A DNA stretch of 64,000 nucleotides from Sulfurimonas sp. (GCA_016744115.1 JADGEZ010000003.1:24748-88747); one strand, 5' to 3'. Positions 8,826-19,673 are shown, counted from the first letter of the stretch. The notes: generated by a model from the sequence alone, not told the origin. Made by a program: numbers and translations.

Positions 8826-10190
8826 TTGGGAAAAAATAAATCAAAGTCAAAACTAAGCATAATACTTTTAATTTTAATTATTGCAGGTAGTTTTTTTGTA
8901 TATACCTCGGAAATATTTGAAAGAAATAAACCTACAATAGAACTCAATAATAATGGATATTGGAATTTAAAAAAAGCACTAAATATTTCTATTACTGATG
9001 AGAGCGGTGTTAAATTACACAAAGTAACTCTTGTAAGTGCTAATGGAAAAGAAATACTAAGTTATGAGCAATACATAAAGCCTCAGCAATTATTAAATAT
9101 TGAAGTAAAACCTCCAAGAAGTATATTCTCCATAAAGGAAAAAGTGATACGGCTAATAGTAGAAGTACATGATGTAAGTTCATGGAATTTTATGAAGGGC
9201 AATAAAACTATTAAAGAGTTTAAGTTTATTATAGATAAAAAGAGACCGCAATCAAGTATTTTAAGTAACTCTTATAAAATAACTAGAGGTGGTTCAGCCT
9301 TAGTTATTTTTAAGATTCAAGATGAAAACTTAGAAGATATTTATATAGAATTAAATAATAAGAAAAAGTTTAAAGCACAAACCTTCTATGGAGAGGGTTA
9401 TTACATAGCATTACTTGCATGGCCACTTAAAAATAAAACTTTTAAGGCAACTATTGTAGCAAAGGATTATGCTGGCAATATTTCAAAAACACATATTCCA
9501 CTCTATATAAAGCAAAAAAAATATAAGGTATCTAAAATTAAAATTAGTGATAATTTTTTAAAGGGTAAGATTGCAGATTTAGCCGAAGAGTTTGAAGAAA
9601 CACAGGGTTTAACTGACTCAGTAGAACAGTTTAAAATGATTAATGAGAATGTAAGAGCTAAAAATGAAAAATTGATTCATGATTTATCGTCAATTTTGCC
9701 AGATACTATAGTTAAAGGCTTTAATATCAAAAAAATGTATCCATTGAAAAATGGAAAAGTTGTTGCTTCTTTTGGTGATCATAGAAAGTATTTGTATAAG
9801 GGTAGAGAAATAAGTGAATCTTATCATCTTGGATTAGACTTAGCTTCAAATGCTATGGCAAGTATTAAACCACAAAATTTTGCTAAGGTTGTTTATTCTG
9901 ATTATAATGGCTTATACGGAAATATGCCAATGTTGTATCATGGACTAGGTTTATACACCATTTATGGACATTGTTCTAGTACAAATGTAAATGTAGATGA
10001 TATGGTTGAGGCGAAAATGGATATTGCAAAAACAGGTAAAAGTGGGTATGCTATGGGCGATCATCTTCACTTTGGTGTATTAGTTCAAGGTATAGAGGTC
10101 CGTCCTGAAGAGTGGATGGATAGAGAATGGATTAAGTTAAATATTTCAGATATAATTGAAGATGCTAAAGAGATAATCAATAAGAGCTAA
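8826..10190 (+). CDS. M23-family (LytM) zinc metallopeptidase, membrane anchored
   Basis: A 454-residue protein with a basic N-terminus and one membrane helix (about 12-26), then a large periplasmic part. Residues 30-240 look like beta-rich repeats with little similarity known to me. A helical linker (about 245-300) precedes the LytM domain, whose zinc ligands are H334 and D338 (HLGLD) and H415 (HLHF, with H413). Such enzymes cut peptide cross-links in peptidoglycan, and in this phylum some shape helical cells. All ligands are present, so it is probably active. It starts at TTG, 2 bp after the DHH gene. lpxC follows in 29 bp with a strong AAGGAG. Confidence 0.88.
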   Translation: MGKNKSKSKLSIILLILIIAGSFFVYTSEIFERNKPTIELNNNGYWNLKKALNISITDESGVKLHKVTLVSANGKEILSYEQYIKPQQLLNIEVKPPRSIFSIKEKVIRLIVEVHDVSSWNFMKGNKTIKEFKFIIDKKRPQSSILSNSYKITRGGSALVIFKIQDENLEDIYIELNNKKKFKAQTFYGEGYYIALLAWPLKNKTFKATIVAKDYAGNISKTHIPLYIKQKKYKVSKIKISDNFLKGKIADLAEEFEETQGLTDSVEQFKMINENVRAKNEKLIHDLSSILPDTIVKGFNIKKMYPLKNGKVVASFGDHRKYLYKGREISESYHLGLDLASNAMASIKPQNFAKVVYSDYNGLYGNMPMLYHGLGLYTIYGHCSSTNVNVDDMVEAKMDIAKTGKSGYAMGDHLHFGVLVQGIEVRPEEWMDREWIKLNISDIIEDAKEIINKS

Positions 10191-10219
10191 AATAGCTTCT
10201 TTAATGAAGGAGACAGAAA

Positions 10220-11104
10220 ATGTACCAGACTACTATAAAAAAACCTGTTGAACTTGTTGGAATAGGCTTACATAAGGGTTCACCTGTTAAACTTAGACTA
10301 GAACCCTTAGAAGATAATAGTGGAATAATTTTTTACCGAAGTGATGTTGATGTTGCTATACCTTTGATTCCTCAAAATGTAGTAGATACAAAAATGGCTA
10401 CAGTGATAGGAAAAGATGGTTTTGTTATCTCAACCATAGAACATATACTCTCGGCTGTATATGCTTATGGTATTGATAATTTAAAAATTATAGTAGATGC
10501 TGATGAAGTGCCTGTAATGGATGGAAGTTCTGCTAGTTTTTGTATGCTTTTAGAGGAGGCAGGTATAAAAGAGCTTTATTCCCCAAAAAAAATAATGAGA
10601 ATTAAAAAAGATGTTATAGTTCAAGAGGGTGATAAGTATGTTAAATTATCTCCATCTCCTGATTTGAAATATGACTTTAGAATTAAGTTTCCTCATCCAG
10701 TAATTCAAAAACAAGAATATATTTTAAAATTTACTAAAGAATCTTATAAAGAGGAAATTTCTCGTGCTAGAACTTTTGGCTTTTTGCATGAAGTACAGTA
10801 TTTGCGTTCTAAAGGTTTAGCTCTTGGTGGTTCTCTTGAAAATGCAATAGTCTTAGATGAAAAAAAAGTACTAAACCCTGAGGGGCTTAGATTTACAGAT
10901 GAGTTTGTGAGACATAAGATTCTTGACGCTATTGGGGATATGTCGCTCATTGGTATGAACTTTGTCGGAAATTATGAAGCGATGGCAGGAAGTCACGACT
11001 TAAATCATAAGCTTACCTTAAAACTTTTAAAAAATGCGGATAATTTTGAAGTAATAGAACTTGTTGATGAAAAAACAAAGGAACTTGAAAAAGCATATGC
11101 CTAA
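10220..11104 (+). CDS. lpxC: UDP-3-O-acyl-N-acetylglucosamine deacetylase LpxC
   Basis: LpxC performs the committed step of lipid A synthesis, removing acetate from UDP-3-O-acyl-GlcNAc with a zinc ion. The 294-residue length is typical. Zinc ligands are H75 ([10 protein letters not shown]), and H232 and D236 ([13 protein letters not shown]). GSHDLNHKL carries the catalytic His, and RARTFGF and VMDGSS are also family motifs. An AAGGAG Shine-Dalgarno lies 7 nt upstream of the ATG. The downstream tsaB-like gene begins 8 bp before the lpxC stop, so it is coupled. Confidence 0.96.
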   Translation: MYQTTIKKPVELVGIGLHKGSPVKLRLEPLEDNSGIIFYRSDVDVAIPLIPQNVVDTKMATVIGKDGFVISTIEHILSAVYAYGIDNLKIIVDADEVPVMDGSSASFCMLLEEAGIKELYSPKKIMRIKKDVIVQEGDKYVKLSPSPDLKYDFRIKFPHPVIQKQEYILKFTKESYKEEISRARTFGFLHEVQYLRSKGLALGGSLENAIVLDEKKVLNPEGLRFTDEFVRHKILDAIGDMSLIGMNFVGNYEAMAGSHDLNHKLTLKLLKNADNFEVIELVDEKTKELEKAYA

Positions 11105-11558
11105 AAATATAGATGTACTCCTTATAGCACTTAGTTCTCCTATACAAATTGGAATATACGAAAACAAGAAACTCATTGATACTATTGTTTCAAATGAAAA
11201 AAGTTCTCAAATTCTTCCTAGTGTCTATAAAACAATTTTAGATTCTTATAATATTGAAAAACTTTTTTTTGCAAATGGTCCTGGAAGCTTTATGGCGATA
11301 AAAGTTTCCTATATATTTTTAAAGTCTTTAAGTATTTTAAAAAAAATACCACTTTTTGCAAGAGATGCCTTTTATTTTAATAATAATCAAGCAATAAAAG
11401 CGATAGGAAAGCTATATTTTGTTAAAATAGATTCAGAAATAAAAACTCAAAAGTTAGAAACAGTACCTGAAGCCACATTTGAGCTTCCAGTTGTGCTTGA
11501 TTATACTGAGTTTAAAGAAAAATCAACACCGCTTTATTGTATAGGTGCTGTTGCTTAG
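11097..11558 (+). CDS. tsaB: Short TsaB-like protein (tRNA t6A modification)
   Basis: A 153-residue protein that looks like the N-terminal ASKHA-fold half of Tsa[22 protein letters not shown], then [15 protein letters not shown], matching the TsaB GPGSFTGLR motif in degenerate form. TsaB is the dimer partner of TsaD in making threonylcarbamoyladenosine at position 37 of tRNAs. Typical TsaB has about 220-230 residues, so the second half is largely missing; the shortened form may be normal in Campylobacterota. I placed the start at the ATG at 11097 (MPKNIDV), not at the TTG at 11061. It lies between lpxC and thrB in one run. Confidence 0.7.
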   Translation: MPKNIDVLLIALSSPIQIGIYENKKLIDTIVSNEKSSQILPSVYKTILDSYNIEKLFFANGPGSFMAIKVSYIFLKSLSILKKIPLFARDAFYFNNNQAIKAIGKLYFVKIDSEIKTQKLETVPEATFELPVVLDYTEFKEKSTPLYCIGAVA

Positions 11559-11581
11559 ATTACAATAAAGGTGCTTTAAGC

Positions 11582-12463
11582 ATGACAATAAGCGTTCCTG
11601 CGACTTCAGCAAATCTTGGACCTGGATTTGATTCTTTAGGTTTAGCGGTTGATTTGAGAAATCGTGTAGAGTTTCATCAATCAAAATTTTTCAGTGTATC
11701 TATCAAAGGTGAGGGTGAAAATAATCCTAGATTAAAAGGAAATAACCTTTTTATTAGTATATTTAACGAACATTATTCACGCCTAACAAAGAAAAAACAA
11801 AACTTTAAATTTACATTTTACAACTCTATTCCAATGTCTCGTGGTTTAGGTTCTTCTTCTGCTGTGATTGTTTCAGCAATTGCGTCAGCACATGAAGCAG
11901 CAGGAATAAGAGTTTCAAAAAGAAGAATTTTGAATCATGCCCTTGTATATGAATCTCATCCCGATAACATCACGCCTGCCGTAATGGGTGGCTTCAATGC
12001 TGCTACAGTTGAGAAAAATAAAGTTTTTTCACAAAAAAAACATCTTCCAGATTACATTAAGGCTATTGTAGTTATTCCAAATAAGCAAATGAATACAGCA
12101 AAGGGAAGAATGCTTCTACCTAAATCATATTCTAAAGAAAATGCTACTTATAATTTATCTCACACAGCCTTAAGTGTAGCTGCATTTTTCAATGAAGATT
12201 GGGAGATGTTAAAATTAGCATCGCAGGATAGGTTTCATCAAAAAGCAAGGATGAAAACACTGTCAGAACTTTTTTCAGTTCAAAAAATTGCTTATGAGAG
12301 TGGAGCCTTGATGAGTACGCTATCAGGGAGTGGATCTACATTTTTCTCAATGGCTTATGATGAAGATTCCCCAATGATAGCAAATAAATTAGCTCAAAAA
12401 TTCCCAGACTTTACAGTAAGAATTTTAGATTTTGATAATAATGGCTTAACAATAGAGAAGTAA
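11582..12463 (+). CDS. thrB: Homoserine kinase
   Basis: ThrB phosphorylates homoserine on the way to threonine. The 293-residue GHMP kinase starts with [20 protein letters not shown], the family N-terminus, so I chose the ATG at 11582 although an in-frame start exists at 11537 inside tsaB. The ATP-binding loop [14 protein letters not shown] is at about residues 82-96, and the C-terminal glycine-rich [11 protein letters not shown] is present. It is cytoplasmic. It follows the tsaB-like gene by 23 bp and precedes ylxR by 30 bp, so it sits inside the lpxC to ubiE housekeeping run. Confidence 0.94.
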   Translation: MTISVPATSANLGPGFDSLGLAVDLRNRVEFHQSKFFSVSIKGEGENNPRLKGNNLFISIFNEHYSRLTKKKQNFKFTFYNSIPMSRGLGSSSAVIVSAIASAHEAAGIRVSKRRILNHALVYESHPDNITPAVMGGFNAATVEKNKVFSQKKHLPDYIKAIVVIPNKQMNTAKGRMLLPKSYSKENATYNLSHTALSVAAFFNEDWEMLKLASQDRFHQKARMKTLSELFSVQKIAYESGALMSTLSGSGSTFFSMAYDEDSPMIANKLAQKFPDFTVRILDFDNNGLTIEK

Positions 12464-12493
12464 CTCTATTAATTAAAGTAAGTTTTAGATATA

Positions 12494-12757
12494 ATGTCAA
12501 AAAAATTTCACCAAGCAATAAGAATGTGTGTTTCTTGTAGAGAAAGAGTTGAACAAAAGCTTTTAGTAAGACTTCAATGTATTGAGGGCATACTAAAAGC
12601 TTTTAACAATAATGGAAGAAGTTTTTATATATGTAAGACTTGTCTTTTGAATGAAAAAAAAATCATGAAATCACTTATGCGACAATGCAAAAGTGGTGAT
12701 AAAGATAAACTTGCAACCAGACTAAAGGAGATCATCACTGATGATAGAGAAAGTTAA
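12494..12757 (+). CDS. ylxR: YlxR-family (DUF448) RNA-binding protein
   Basis: An 87-residue basic protein beginning with a helix and the family signature [18 protein letters not shown], then [10 protein letters not shown]. The paired cysteines (CVSC, CKTC) are typical of the DUF448 fold. YlxR proteins are encoded beside infB in many bacteria and bind RNA; roles in RNase P or gene regulation have been proposed. Its 3' end overlaps the infB start by 17 bp, which couples translation of the two. Confidence 0.88.
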   Translation: MSKKFHQAIRMCVSCRERVEQKLLVRLQCIEGILKAFNNNGRSFYICKTCLLNEKKIMKSLMRQCKSGDKDKLATRLKEIITDDRES

Positions 12758-15305
12758 AGTAAGTGAGATAGCGGCAGAATTAGGAATAGCATCAAAAGAT
12801 GTTGTTAAAAAAGCACAAGATTTGAATATAGCAGTAAAAGCTGCCAATAGTACTGTAACAGTGGAAGAAGCAGATAATTTAATGAAATTCATTATGAATG
12901 GAGAAGTTATCCCAGCGGAAACTTCAATAGAAAAAGAGCAAAAGAGTTCAACTCCAGTAGAATCTGTTGGTGAAAAAAATATAGAAGAAAAAACTAAAGT
13001 TCTTGAAGAAGTGAAAAAGGAAATAGTAAAAGAAGTTCCTCCTAAAACTCCAGAAAAAGAAACTAAAACTCCAGTGACTAAAACGAAGTTAGGTATCATT
13101 AAAATTCAAGCAAATATTATGCCTAGGGTTAAAAAATCAGGTCTTAAAATTGTTAAAAAGAGAAAGCCTAAGGTTGAAGAAAATTATTCTATGCCCACAA
13201 AGCAAGCTTCAGTATCCTCTTATGGAAAAATGAGTGCAAAAGTATTAGAAGAATTAGCTCAGAAGAAAAGAACAAGGTCATCTTCCTCGACAGCTAGAAA
13301 ACAAGAGCAGGGTATTCGTATGGATATTTTTGGCGGTTCTATGGCTGATGTGTCTATGGATATGGACAATCAAGTTACATTACTAGATTTAAATTCAACT
13401 GAACGAGCACCTCTTCCAGTAGAAGAGCCAAGAAAACCACGCGCACCAAAACCAGCAGGAAGAAATGCAAATAAAAAACAAGCTCCTCGTGGTAGAAAAG
13501 TTCGTAAAGAAAGAAAAACAAAATACGCGAAAGCTAAACAAGAAGAAGAGATTGTAACTCACGTAGAAATTCCTGAAGATATTCGTGTTTATGAATTTGC
13601 AGAAGCTCTTAATCGTCCGATGTCAGATATTATAAAAGTTCTTTTTGATCTTGGTATGATGATGACAAAAAATGACTTTCTTGGAAACGATGAGATAGAA
13701 ATTCTTTCTGAAGAGTTTGATGTTGAAGTAACCATTATCGATCCTAAAGATGAATTTACACATATTGAAGATGATATTGAAGAAGATACAGATGCAACAC
13801 ATAGAGCTCCTATTATTGCTATCATGGGTCATGTTGATCATGGTAAAACTTCTTTACTTGATGCTATTCGTGAAGCAAAAGTTACTGAGGGTGAAGCTGG
13901 CGGTATTACACAACATATTGGTGCTTATACTGTTAAGCAAGATGGCAAGGCGATTACATTTATAGATACGCCTGGGCATGCAGCTTTTTCATATATGCGT
14001 CAAAAAGGTACTGATATTACAGATATTATTATTATTGTTGTTGCTGCTGATGATGGTGTAAAACCTCAAACTCTTGAAGTTATTAAACTTGCAAAAGAAT
14101 CAGGTGTTACAATAATTGTGGCATTAAATAAAATGGATAAAGAAACGGCACAGCCAGACATGGTTAAAGGTCAAATGGCTGAGAATGGAATTAATCCTGT
14201 TGATTGGGGTGGAGATGTTGAGTTTATCCCAGTATCAGCAAAATCTGGAATGGGTATTGATGATTTACTTGAAAATATCCTTACTACAGCTGAGATATTA
14301 GAACTCAAAGCAAATGTAAATGCTCCAGCTAAAGCATCTGTTATTGAATCTTCTTTAGAAAAAGGGCGTGGTCCAGTAGCTACTGTGATCGTTCAAAACG
14401 GTACACTTAAAGTTGGTGATTATGTTGTTTGTGGTGCTGCCTATGGTCGTGTTAAAGCGATGATAGATGAGCATAAAAAACAGATAAAATCATTGTTGCC
14501 AAGTCATACAGCGGTTATAGCAGGTTTAAATGAAGTTCCAGCATCTGGTGAGACTATGATGGTTATGGATTCTGATAAAGAAGCAAAAGAGTTCGCAATG
14601 AAGCGTCATGAATATGACAGACATAAAGAACTCTCAATCTCTACTAAATCATCATTAGAAGATATGACAGCAATGATTGCAGAGGGTAAACTTAAATCTC
14701 TTAAAGTAGTTCTTAAAACTGATGTTCATGGTACTTTAGAAGCTATTAAGTCCTCTATTTCAGCATTAAGAAATGATGAAGTCAAGGTAAGTATTATCAG
14801 TTCTGGTGTTGGTGGTATCACTGAAAATGATGTAGAACTTGTGAATAATTCTGAAAACTGCATTCTTTTAGGATTTAATGTTCGTCCAACAGGTGCAGTC
14901 AAAGCCGCAGCTAAACAAAAAGGTGTTGAGATTAAAACATACTCAATTATTTATCAATTAATTGATGATATTACTGGAATGCTTACGGGTATGATGTCTC
15001 CAAAATACACTGAAGAAAATACTGGTCAGGCAGAAGTTAAAGAAGTATTTAAAATTCCTAAGGGTCTTGTCGCTGGTTGTATTGTTGTTGATGGTAGGCT
15101 TATTCGTGGTGGTATGGTTCGTGTTATTCGTGAGGGTATTGTTCATTATGAGGGTGAGCTTACTTCACTTAAACGCTTTAAAGATGATGTGGATGAGATT
15201 GGTAACGGTTATGAATGTGGTGTTGTGATTAGTGGATACGATGATGTTATCCCAGGTGATATACTAGAAACATTTAAAAAAATAGAGCAAAAAATTTCAT
15301 TATAG
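12741..15305 (+). CDS. infB: Translation initiation factor IF-2
   Basis: IF-2 is the GTPase that brings fMet-tRNA to the 30S subunit. The 854-residue protein has an N-terminal IF2N-like helical domain (about 5-50), a Lys/Glu/Pro-rich linker with low complexity (about 55-270), a second IF2N domain (about 275-330), and the G domain from about 355. The P-loop GHVDHGKTS starts at about 361; DTPGHAAF is G3 and NKMD is G4. Beta-barrel domains II and IV follow to the C-terminus. The start lies inside ylxR (17-bp overlap). It is followed by rbfA and rimP, the usual initiation and ribosome-maturation cluster. Confidence 0.97.
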   Translation: MIEKVKVSEIAAELGIASKDVVKKAQDLNIAVKAANSTVTVEEADNLMKFIMNGEVIPAETSIEKEQKSSTPVESVGEKNIEEKTKVLEEVKKEIVKEVPPKTPEKETKTPVTKTKLGIIKIQANIMPRVKKSGLKIVKKRKPKVEENYSMPTKQASVSSYGKMSAKVLEELAQKKRTRSSSSTARKQEQGIRMDIFGGSMADVSMDMDNQVTLLDLNSTERAPLPVEEPRKPRAPKPAGRNANKKQAPRGRKVRKERKTKYAKAKQEEEIVTHVEIPEDIRVYEFAEALNRPMSDIIKVLFDLGMMMTKNDFLGNDEIEILSEEFDVEVTIIDPKDEFTHIEDDIEEDTDATHRAPIIAIMGHVDHGKTSLLDAIREAKVTEGEAGGITQHIGAYTVKQDGKAITFIDTPGHAAFSYMRQKGTDITDIIIIVVAADDGVKPQTLEVIKLAKESGVTIIVALNKMDKETAQPDMVKGQMAENGINPVDWGGDVEFIPVSAKSGMGIDDLLENILTTAEILELKANVNAPAKASVIESSLEKGRGPVATVIVQNGTLKVGDYVVCGAAYGRVKAMIDEHKKQIKSLLPSHTAVIAGLNEVPASGETMMVMDSDKEAKEFAMKRHEYDRHKELSISTKSSLEDMTAMIAEGKLKSLKVVLKTDVHGTLEAIKSSISALRNDEVKVSIISSGVGGITENDVELVNNSENCILLGFNVRPTGAVKAAAKQKGVEIKTYSIIYQLIDDITGMLTGMMSPKYTEENTGQAEVKEVFKIPKGLVAGCIVVDGRLIRGGMVRVIREGIVHYEGELTSLKRFKDDVDEIGNGYECGVVISGYDDVIPGDILETFKKIEQKISL

Positions 15306-15331
15306 GTAATATGTGAAGGATACTTTGATTT

Positions 15332-15694
15332 ATGACTGAAGCACAAATAAAATTAAAAAGAACAGAATCAGTTCTTAGTGAGTTGATACCTCAAGCACTA
15401 GGGGCTATGAATGACAAACGCCTTCATGATTTAAATGTCATAGAAGTTAAATGTTCTCGTGGTAAGAGTGATGCTAAGGTGTATATAGATCCCGTAGAGT
15501 TCTCAGAGCAAGAAAAACGAGATTACCTCAAGTTACTTCGTAAAGCTCGTCCTATTATTGAAACATATTGCTTGAAAGATCAGGGCTGGTATAGATGCCC
15601 TACATTTACATTTGAATTTGATGAGCATTTAAAACAAGCACAAAATATCGATGAATTATTTAAAAAAATTGCTCAAGATAAGGGAGAAGAATAA
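15332..15694 (+). CDS. rbfA: Ribosome-binding factor A
   Basis: RbfA binds the 30S subunit and helps the 5' end of 16S rRNA mature, and is needed in the cold. The 120-residue protein has the KH-like layout: an N-terminal helix (IKLKRTESVLSELIPQAL), a strand with VIEVKCSRGKSDAKVYI and a C-terminal helix after PTFTFEFDEHLKQA. Its stop overlaps the rimP ATG by one base (TAATG). It is smaller than many homologues only by a short tail. Confidence 0.92.
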   Translation: MTEAQIKLKRTESVLSELIPQALGAMNDKRLHDLNVIEVKCSRGKSDAKVYIDPVEFSEQEKRDYLKLLRKARPIIETYCLKDQGWYRCPTFTFEFDEHLKQAQNIDELFKKIAQDKGEE

Positions 15695-16143
15695 TGTCTT
15701 TACAAAGCGATATAAACTCACTTGTAAAATCAGTTGATTTAGAACTTTATGATACATCCATAGTGAATGAAAATGAAGAGACAATTTACCGCATAAGTGT
15801 TATCTCTACTAAGATAAATGGTGAGAAACGAGCGAGTGTATCTCTTGATGCTTATGTAGGTTTGACCCATCTTTTATCTCCCCTTTTAGATGTGACACCT
15901 CCTGTTTCAGGTGAGTATAGGTTAGAAGTAGGAAGCCCAGGAATAGAGAGAAAAATAAGCACTATAAATCATTTTAAAATGAGTATTGGTGAAAAAGTCT
16001 CAATTTTAGCTGATGAAAAACAAAAATATAGAGGAACTTTACTGAAAATTGAAGGTTTAAATATCTTTTTAGAAATAGAAGATGAAGAAGTTGAAATTAA
16101 ATTTAACGATGTTATCAAAGCAAAAACTTATTTTGAATGGTAA
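15694..16143 (+). CDS. rimP: Ribosome maturation factor RimP
   Basis: RimP is needed for assembly of the 30S subunit. The 149 residues include the N-terminal alpha/beta domain with LELYDTSIV and the conserved YRLEVGSPGIERKI motif (about 82-95), followed by the SH3-like C-terminal domain with YRGTLLKIEGLNIFLEI. It is cytoplasmic. It overlaps rbfA by 1 bp at its start and ribD by 7 bp at its end. The infB-rbfA-rimP order is a widely conserved cluster, here in the reverse of the enterobacterial rimP-nusA-infB order. Confidence 0.92.
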   Translation: MSLQSDINSLVKSVDLELYDTSIVNENEETIYRISVISTKINGEKRASVSLDAYVGLTHLLSPLLDVTPPVSGEYRLEVGSPGIERKISTINHFKMSIGEKVSILADEKQKYRGTLLKIEGLNIFLEIEDEEVEIKFNDVIKAKTYFEW

Positions 16144-17147
16144 TCAACGATAATTTTTTTATGCGTCTGGCTATTGAAGAGGCGTGGAAATATCAAGGTT
16201 TAACTTATCCAAATCCAGCAGTTGCTTGTACTATTGTTAGTAAAAGTGGTGAAATTCTAGCGATTGAAGCCCATCATAGAGCAGGGGAAGCTCACGCAGA
16301 AGTGAATGCACTAAAATCTGCTTATTACAAACTTACTAAAGATAAATATATATTATCTTTAGTAAGTTCATTAGATATTCATACACACCTTTTAAGTAAT
16401 CATAATAATATTTTTCATAATTGCACTCTTTATACAACGCTAGAACCTTGTTCACACTCAGGAAAAACCCCATCATGTGCCTATCTCATCAGTGATCTTG
16501 GGATCAAAGAAGTTTATGTTGGAAGTTATGATACAAACAAAGTCGCAGAAAATGGGAATATGATTTTATCAAAAAATAATTGTGTCGTATATAATGAAGT
16601 GATGAAAAATGAGTGTGATGCACTTCTAAAGCCTTTTAATACTTGGAGAGAGAAAAATTTTGTATTTTTCAAATGGGCTCAAAGATTAAACGGCACTACA
16701 GACGAGGGCGAAATAACTTCACAAGAATCAAGAAAAAATGTTCATGCAATGCGTGATGTTTGTGACTTACTTGTTATAGGTGGCAATACTGTTAGAGTAG
16801 ATAGACCAACTCTTGATGCGAGATTAGTCAATGGAAAAGCTCCAGATATTTTGATCGTATCTCGTGAAAAAGAGTTTGATACATCAATACCGTTATTTCA
16901 TGTTGGAAATAGAAAAGTATTTATACAAAGTGATTTTTCAAAACTCAAAGAGTATAAAAATATCGTGATAGAGGGGGGTTCAAATATGTATGAACTCTCA
17001 CGAGAGTATGTAGATATGTACCTTTGTTACATTGCCCCAAAACTTGGTGGAAATGAAGTATTTAAAAACAATAAAGATGATTTTGAAATTTTAAATATAC
17101 AAAAAAATACTCAAGATATAATTATGTGGATGAGAAGGAAAGTATAA
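16137..17147 (+). CDS. ribD: Bifunctional riboflavin deaminase/reductase RibD
   Basis: RibD deaminates the pyrimidine made from GTP and then reduces its ribosyl chain with NADPH, two steps of riboflavin synthesis. The 336-residue protein has the zinc deaminase half with H53-A-E55 (HAEVNAL) and PCSHSGKTPSC, and the reductase half from about 175 with FKWAQRLNG and LVIGGNTVRVDRPTLDARL. The deaminase half carries an inserted segment of about 25 residues between these motifs. The reductase half looks somewhat short. It overlaps rimP by 7 bp, which is an unusual partner; ribB lies far away at 59.2 kb. Confidence 0.92.
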   Translation: MVINDNFFMRLAIEEAWKYQGLTYPNPAVACTIVSKSGEILAIEAHHRAGEAHAEVNALKSAYYKLTKDKYILSLVSSLDIHTHLLSNHNNIFHNCTLYTTLEPCSHSGKTPSCAYLISDLGIKEVYVGSYDTNKVAENGNMILSKNNCVVYNEVMKNECDALLKPFNTWREKNFVFFKWAQRLNGTTDEGEITSQESRKNVHAMRDVCDLLVIGGNTVRVDRPTLDARLVNGKAPDILIVSREKEFDTSIPLFHVGNRKVFIQSDFSKLKEYKNIVIEGGSNMYELSREYVDMYLCYIAPKLGGNEVFKNNKDDFEILNIQKNTQDIIMWMRRKV

Positions 17148-17150
17148 GTT

Positions 17151-17861
17151 ATGCAAAAACAAGAAAAGATAGTTTCAATGTTCGATGATATTGCCCCTAC
17201 TTATGACACAGCCAATCGTGTAATGAGCATGGGTATTGATAAGTCTTGGAGAAGAAAAGCCTGTGATTTATCGTATAAATTTTACGCTAAAAAGCAAATT
17301 GACAAAATTGTAGATGTTGCTTGTGGCACAGGCGATATGATGGATTTCTGGAGTTCTAGAGCGAATAAACAGCATATTGATATAAGTGAAATAGTGGGTG
17401 TTGATCCATCTGTAGGCATGCTTGATGTTGCAAGAGGAAAATACCCTACATTCAAGTATCACATTGCAAAAGCTACGCAAATTCCCCTTGCGGATGCTAG
17501 TAGTGATATAGTGAGTATAACATACGGAATTAGAAATGTTGTTCAACGCACAGAAGCACTTGAGGAATTTAATAGAGTACTCAAAAAAGATGGACTTCTT
17601 GTAATATTAGAATTTATGAAAAATGAAAATCCATCTTTACTAGGGAAAATCAAAGATTTTTATATGAACAAAATATTACCTAAAGTAGGGGGTGTTATCT
17701 CAAATAATCTTGAAGCCTATGAGTATCTTCCAAATTCTATAAAAGATTTCTCTACGGTGCAAAATTTGCAAAAGGAACTCCAAAGTGCTGGATTTGAGAT
17801 GCTCTATACAAAAAGCTTTTCCATGGACATATCAACACTTCTTATTGCAAGAAAAAAGTAA
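17151..17861 (+). CDS. ubiE: Demethylmenaquinone methyltransferase
   Basis: UbiE/MenG methylates demethylmenaquinone with SAM, the last step of menaquinone synthesis at the membrane. The 236-residue class I methyltransferase has the family start VSMFDDIAPTYDTANRVMSMG, SAM motif VDVACGTGDMMDF (about 58), and YGIRNVVQRTEALEEFNRVLKKDG, a UbiE signature. Campylobacterota respire with menaquinone, so the menaquinone reaction is more likely than the ubiquinone one. Only 3 bp separate it from ribD. The HIT gene follows after 37 bp. Confidence 0.93.
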   Translation: MQKQEKIVSMFDDIAPTYDTANRVMSMGIDKSWRRKACDLSYKFYAKKQIDKIVDVACGTGDMMDFWSSRANKQHIDISEIVGVDPSVGMLDVARGKYPTFKYHIAKATQIPLADASSDIVSITYGIRNVVQRTEALEEFNRVLKKDGLLVILEFMKNENPSLLGKIKDFYMNKILPKVGGVISNNLEAYEYLPNSIKDFSTVQNLQKELQSAGFEMLYTKSFSMDISTLLIARKK

Positions 17862-17898
17862 CATTAAAAGCTATTATAACTATCAAAAGGACTTTTAT

Positions 17899-18279
17899 AT
17901 GGGTCAAATAATTTATGAAGATAATGAAATTTATGTTGAAAAAGAAGAAAGTGAAATTCCTTGGTTGAAGATATTTACTAAAGAGTCTTATATAGAGTTA
18001 GGTGATGTTCCTAAAAATCTTCGCTTAAAACTTTGGCAGACTTACGATATTATTGAATACGAAATGAAAGATTATTATAAACCTAAAAAAATAAATATGG
18101 CATCATTTGCGAATATGCTTCCTCGTGTGCATATTCATGTTATGGCTAGATTTGAGCTAGATAGCTATTTTCCTAACCCTATGTGGGGTAAAAAACTTCG
18201 TGACTCTAAGCTTCAACTGAGAGATGAAAAAGAGTTTAACTCAAAAGTTTTTCAAGCCTTAAATAGAATTTTCTCATAA
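17899..18279 (+). CDS. HIT-family-like protein with an altered histidine triad
   Basis: A 126-residue protein. I place the start at the ATG at 17899 (MGQIIYEDNEIYVEKEE), preceded by AAAAGG. It has the compact HIT fold pattern: N-terminal strands, a helix, then PRVHIHVMARF with H78 and H80 and PNPMWG after it. The canonical motif is H-x-H-x-H-x-x; here the third histidine is M82. HIT proteins hydrolyse or transfer nucleoside phosphates; the middle histidine, the usual nucleophile, is kept. It may be a diverged nucleotide hydrolase. It follows ubiE closely. Confidence 0.75.
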   Translation: MGQIIYEDNEIYVEKEESEIPWLKIFTKESYIELGDVPKNLRLKLWQTYDIIEYEMKDYYKPKKINMASFANMLPRVHIHVMARFELDSYFPNPMWGKKLRDSKLQLRDEKEFNSKVFQALNRIFS

Positions 18280-18339
18280 AACTACTTGTTACCATCTTTT
18301 AACTATAATGTCTCTTTAAAATCAATTATGGATGTGTAT

Positions 18340-19665
18340 ATGAAAAATAAAAAATACCTTAGCTTAGGGTTTGCTTCAGTTATTCTTTCCTTAGGCTTAG
18401 TCTTAACTTCAAGCCTTTTTGCAAAAGAAACTACAGACCCCCAAGATAAAGAGATGTCAAGGCTTGAATCTTTAGCAAAATTTACAAAAGTAATCAGCAT
18501 TGTAGAACAATACAATGTAGATGATTTAAGTATAGAAGATTTAATAAACAAATCTATAGAAGGAATGCTAACAAACCTTGATGCTCACTCTAACTATCTC
18601 AAAAAAAAAGATTATAAAAAGTTAAAGGTTCAAACAGAAGGAGAATTTGGTGGTCTTGGAATTACCGTTGGAATGAGAGATGGTGCATTAACTGTAATTT
18701 CTCCTATAGAGGGTACTCCAGCAGATAAGGCAGGCTTAAAAGCCAAAGATATTATTTTAAAAATAAATGATAAATCTACTATAGATATGACTATAGATGA
18801 CGCTGTTACAATTATGCGGGGTAAGGTTGGAACACCTATTGAACTCATGATTGTAAGAGAAGGTGAGATTAAACCACTTCCAATTCATATTGTGAGAGGT
18901 ATTATCTCCATTCAGTCAGTCTATGCAAAAAATATTGGTAAAGATTTTTTATATGTACGAGTTACGAGTTTTGATAAAAAAGTAAGTGAAGATGTTAGTA
19001 AAGCGATTAAAAAGAAAGAAGGAACAATGAAAGGAATTATACTTGATTTGAGAAATAATCCAGGTGGACTTCTTGATCAAGCCGTTGGTTTAACAGACCT
19101 TTTTGTAGATAAGGGAGATATCGTTTCACAAAAAGGAAGGAATGAGGTTGATAATAGATCTTATACCGCATCAAAATATAAAACTATCACAAAAGTTCCA
19201 ATGGTTGTTCTTATAAATGGGGGAAGTGCGAGTGCAAGTGAAATTGTTAGTGGAGCATTACAAGATCATAAACGAGCTATACTTTTAGGAGAAAATACTT
19301 TTGGAAAAGGAAGTGTACAAGTCGTCCTTCCTATAATAGATGGAGAGGCAGTTAAACTTACAATAGCTCGTTACTATTTACCTAGTGGGAGAACTATTCA
19401 AGCTGTGGGTGTGAAGCCTGATATTGAAGTATTTCCAGGTGAGGTAAAAACTAAAAAGAATGAGTTTGCAATCAAAGAGGCTGATTTAAAAAAACACTTA
19501 GAAGAAGAGCTTAAAAAAGTTGATAATGAAGGTACTCAAAAAGATTTAGATAAAGCAGATGCAAAAGCTAAAAAAGATATAATTACACAAGAGATGATGC
19601 AAAAAGACATTCAACTTAAAGAAGCAGTTGATATATTAAAAGCTTTAGTAATAGTACAAGGATAA
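18340..19665 (+). CDS. ctpA: Carboxy-terminal processing protease (S41 family)
   Basis: A periplasmic serine protease with a Ser/Lys dyad. From the ATG at 18340 ([17 protein letters not shown]) it has 441 residues, a signal peptide or anchor of about 28 residues, a PDZ domain (about 75-170, with [12 protein letters not shown] and [16 protein letters not shown]), and the S41 core. The nucleophile lies in NGGSASASE (about 293-301) and the Lys in FGKGSVQ about 30 residues later. The C-terminal 60 residues are Lys/Glu-rich and probably helical. An upstream TTG at 18286 would add an unlikely extension before the signal peptide. purC follows after 8 bp, perhaps in the same transcript. Confidence 0.93.
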   Translation: MKNKKYLSLGFASVILSLGLVLTSSLFAKETTDPQDKEMSRLESLAKFTKVISIVEQYNVDDLSIEDLINKSIEGMLTNLDAHSNYLKKKDYKKLKVQTEGEFGGLGITVGMRDGALTVISPIEGTPADKAGLKAKDIILKINDKSTIDMTIDDAVTIMRGKVGTPIELMIVREGEIKPLPIHIVRGIISIQSVYAKNIGKDFLYVRVTSFDKKVSEDVSKAIKKKEGTMKGIILDLRNNPGGLLDQAVGLTDLFVDKGDIVSQKGRNEVDNRSYTASKYKTITKVPMVVLINGGSASASEIVSGALQDHKRAILLGENTFGKGSVQVVLPIIDGEAVKLTIARYYLPSGRTIQAVGVKPDIEVFPGEVKTKKNEFAIKEADLKKHLEEELKKVDNEGTQKDLDKADAKAKKDIITQEMMQKDIQLKEAVDILKALVIVQG

Positions 19666-19673
19666 GGATTAAG

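Noticed and set aside
11537..11581. Upstream start for thrB
   Set aside because: It lies inside tsaB and adds residues not found before the conserved GHMP N-terminus.
12490..12495. TATAAT before ylxR as a promoter
   Set aside because: It overlaps the ATG at 12494, so transcription would begin inside the gene; probably chance.
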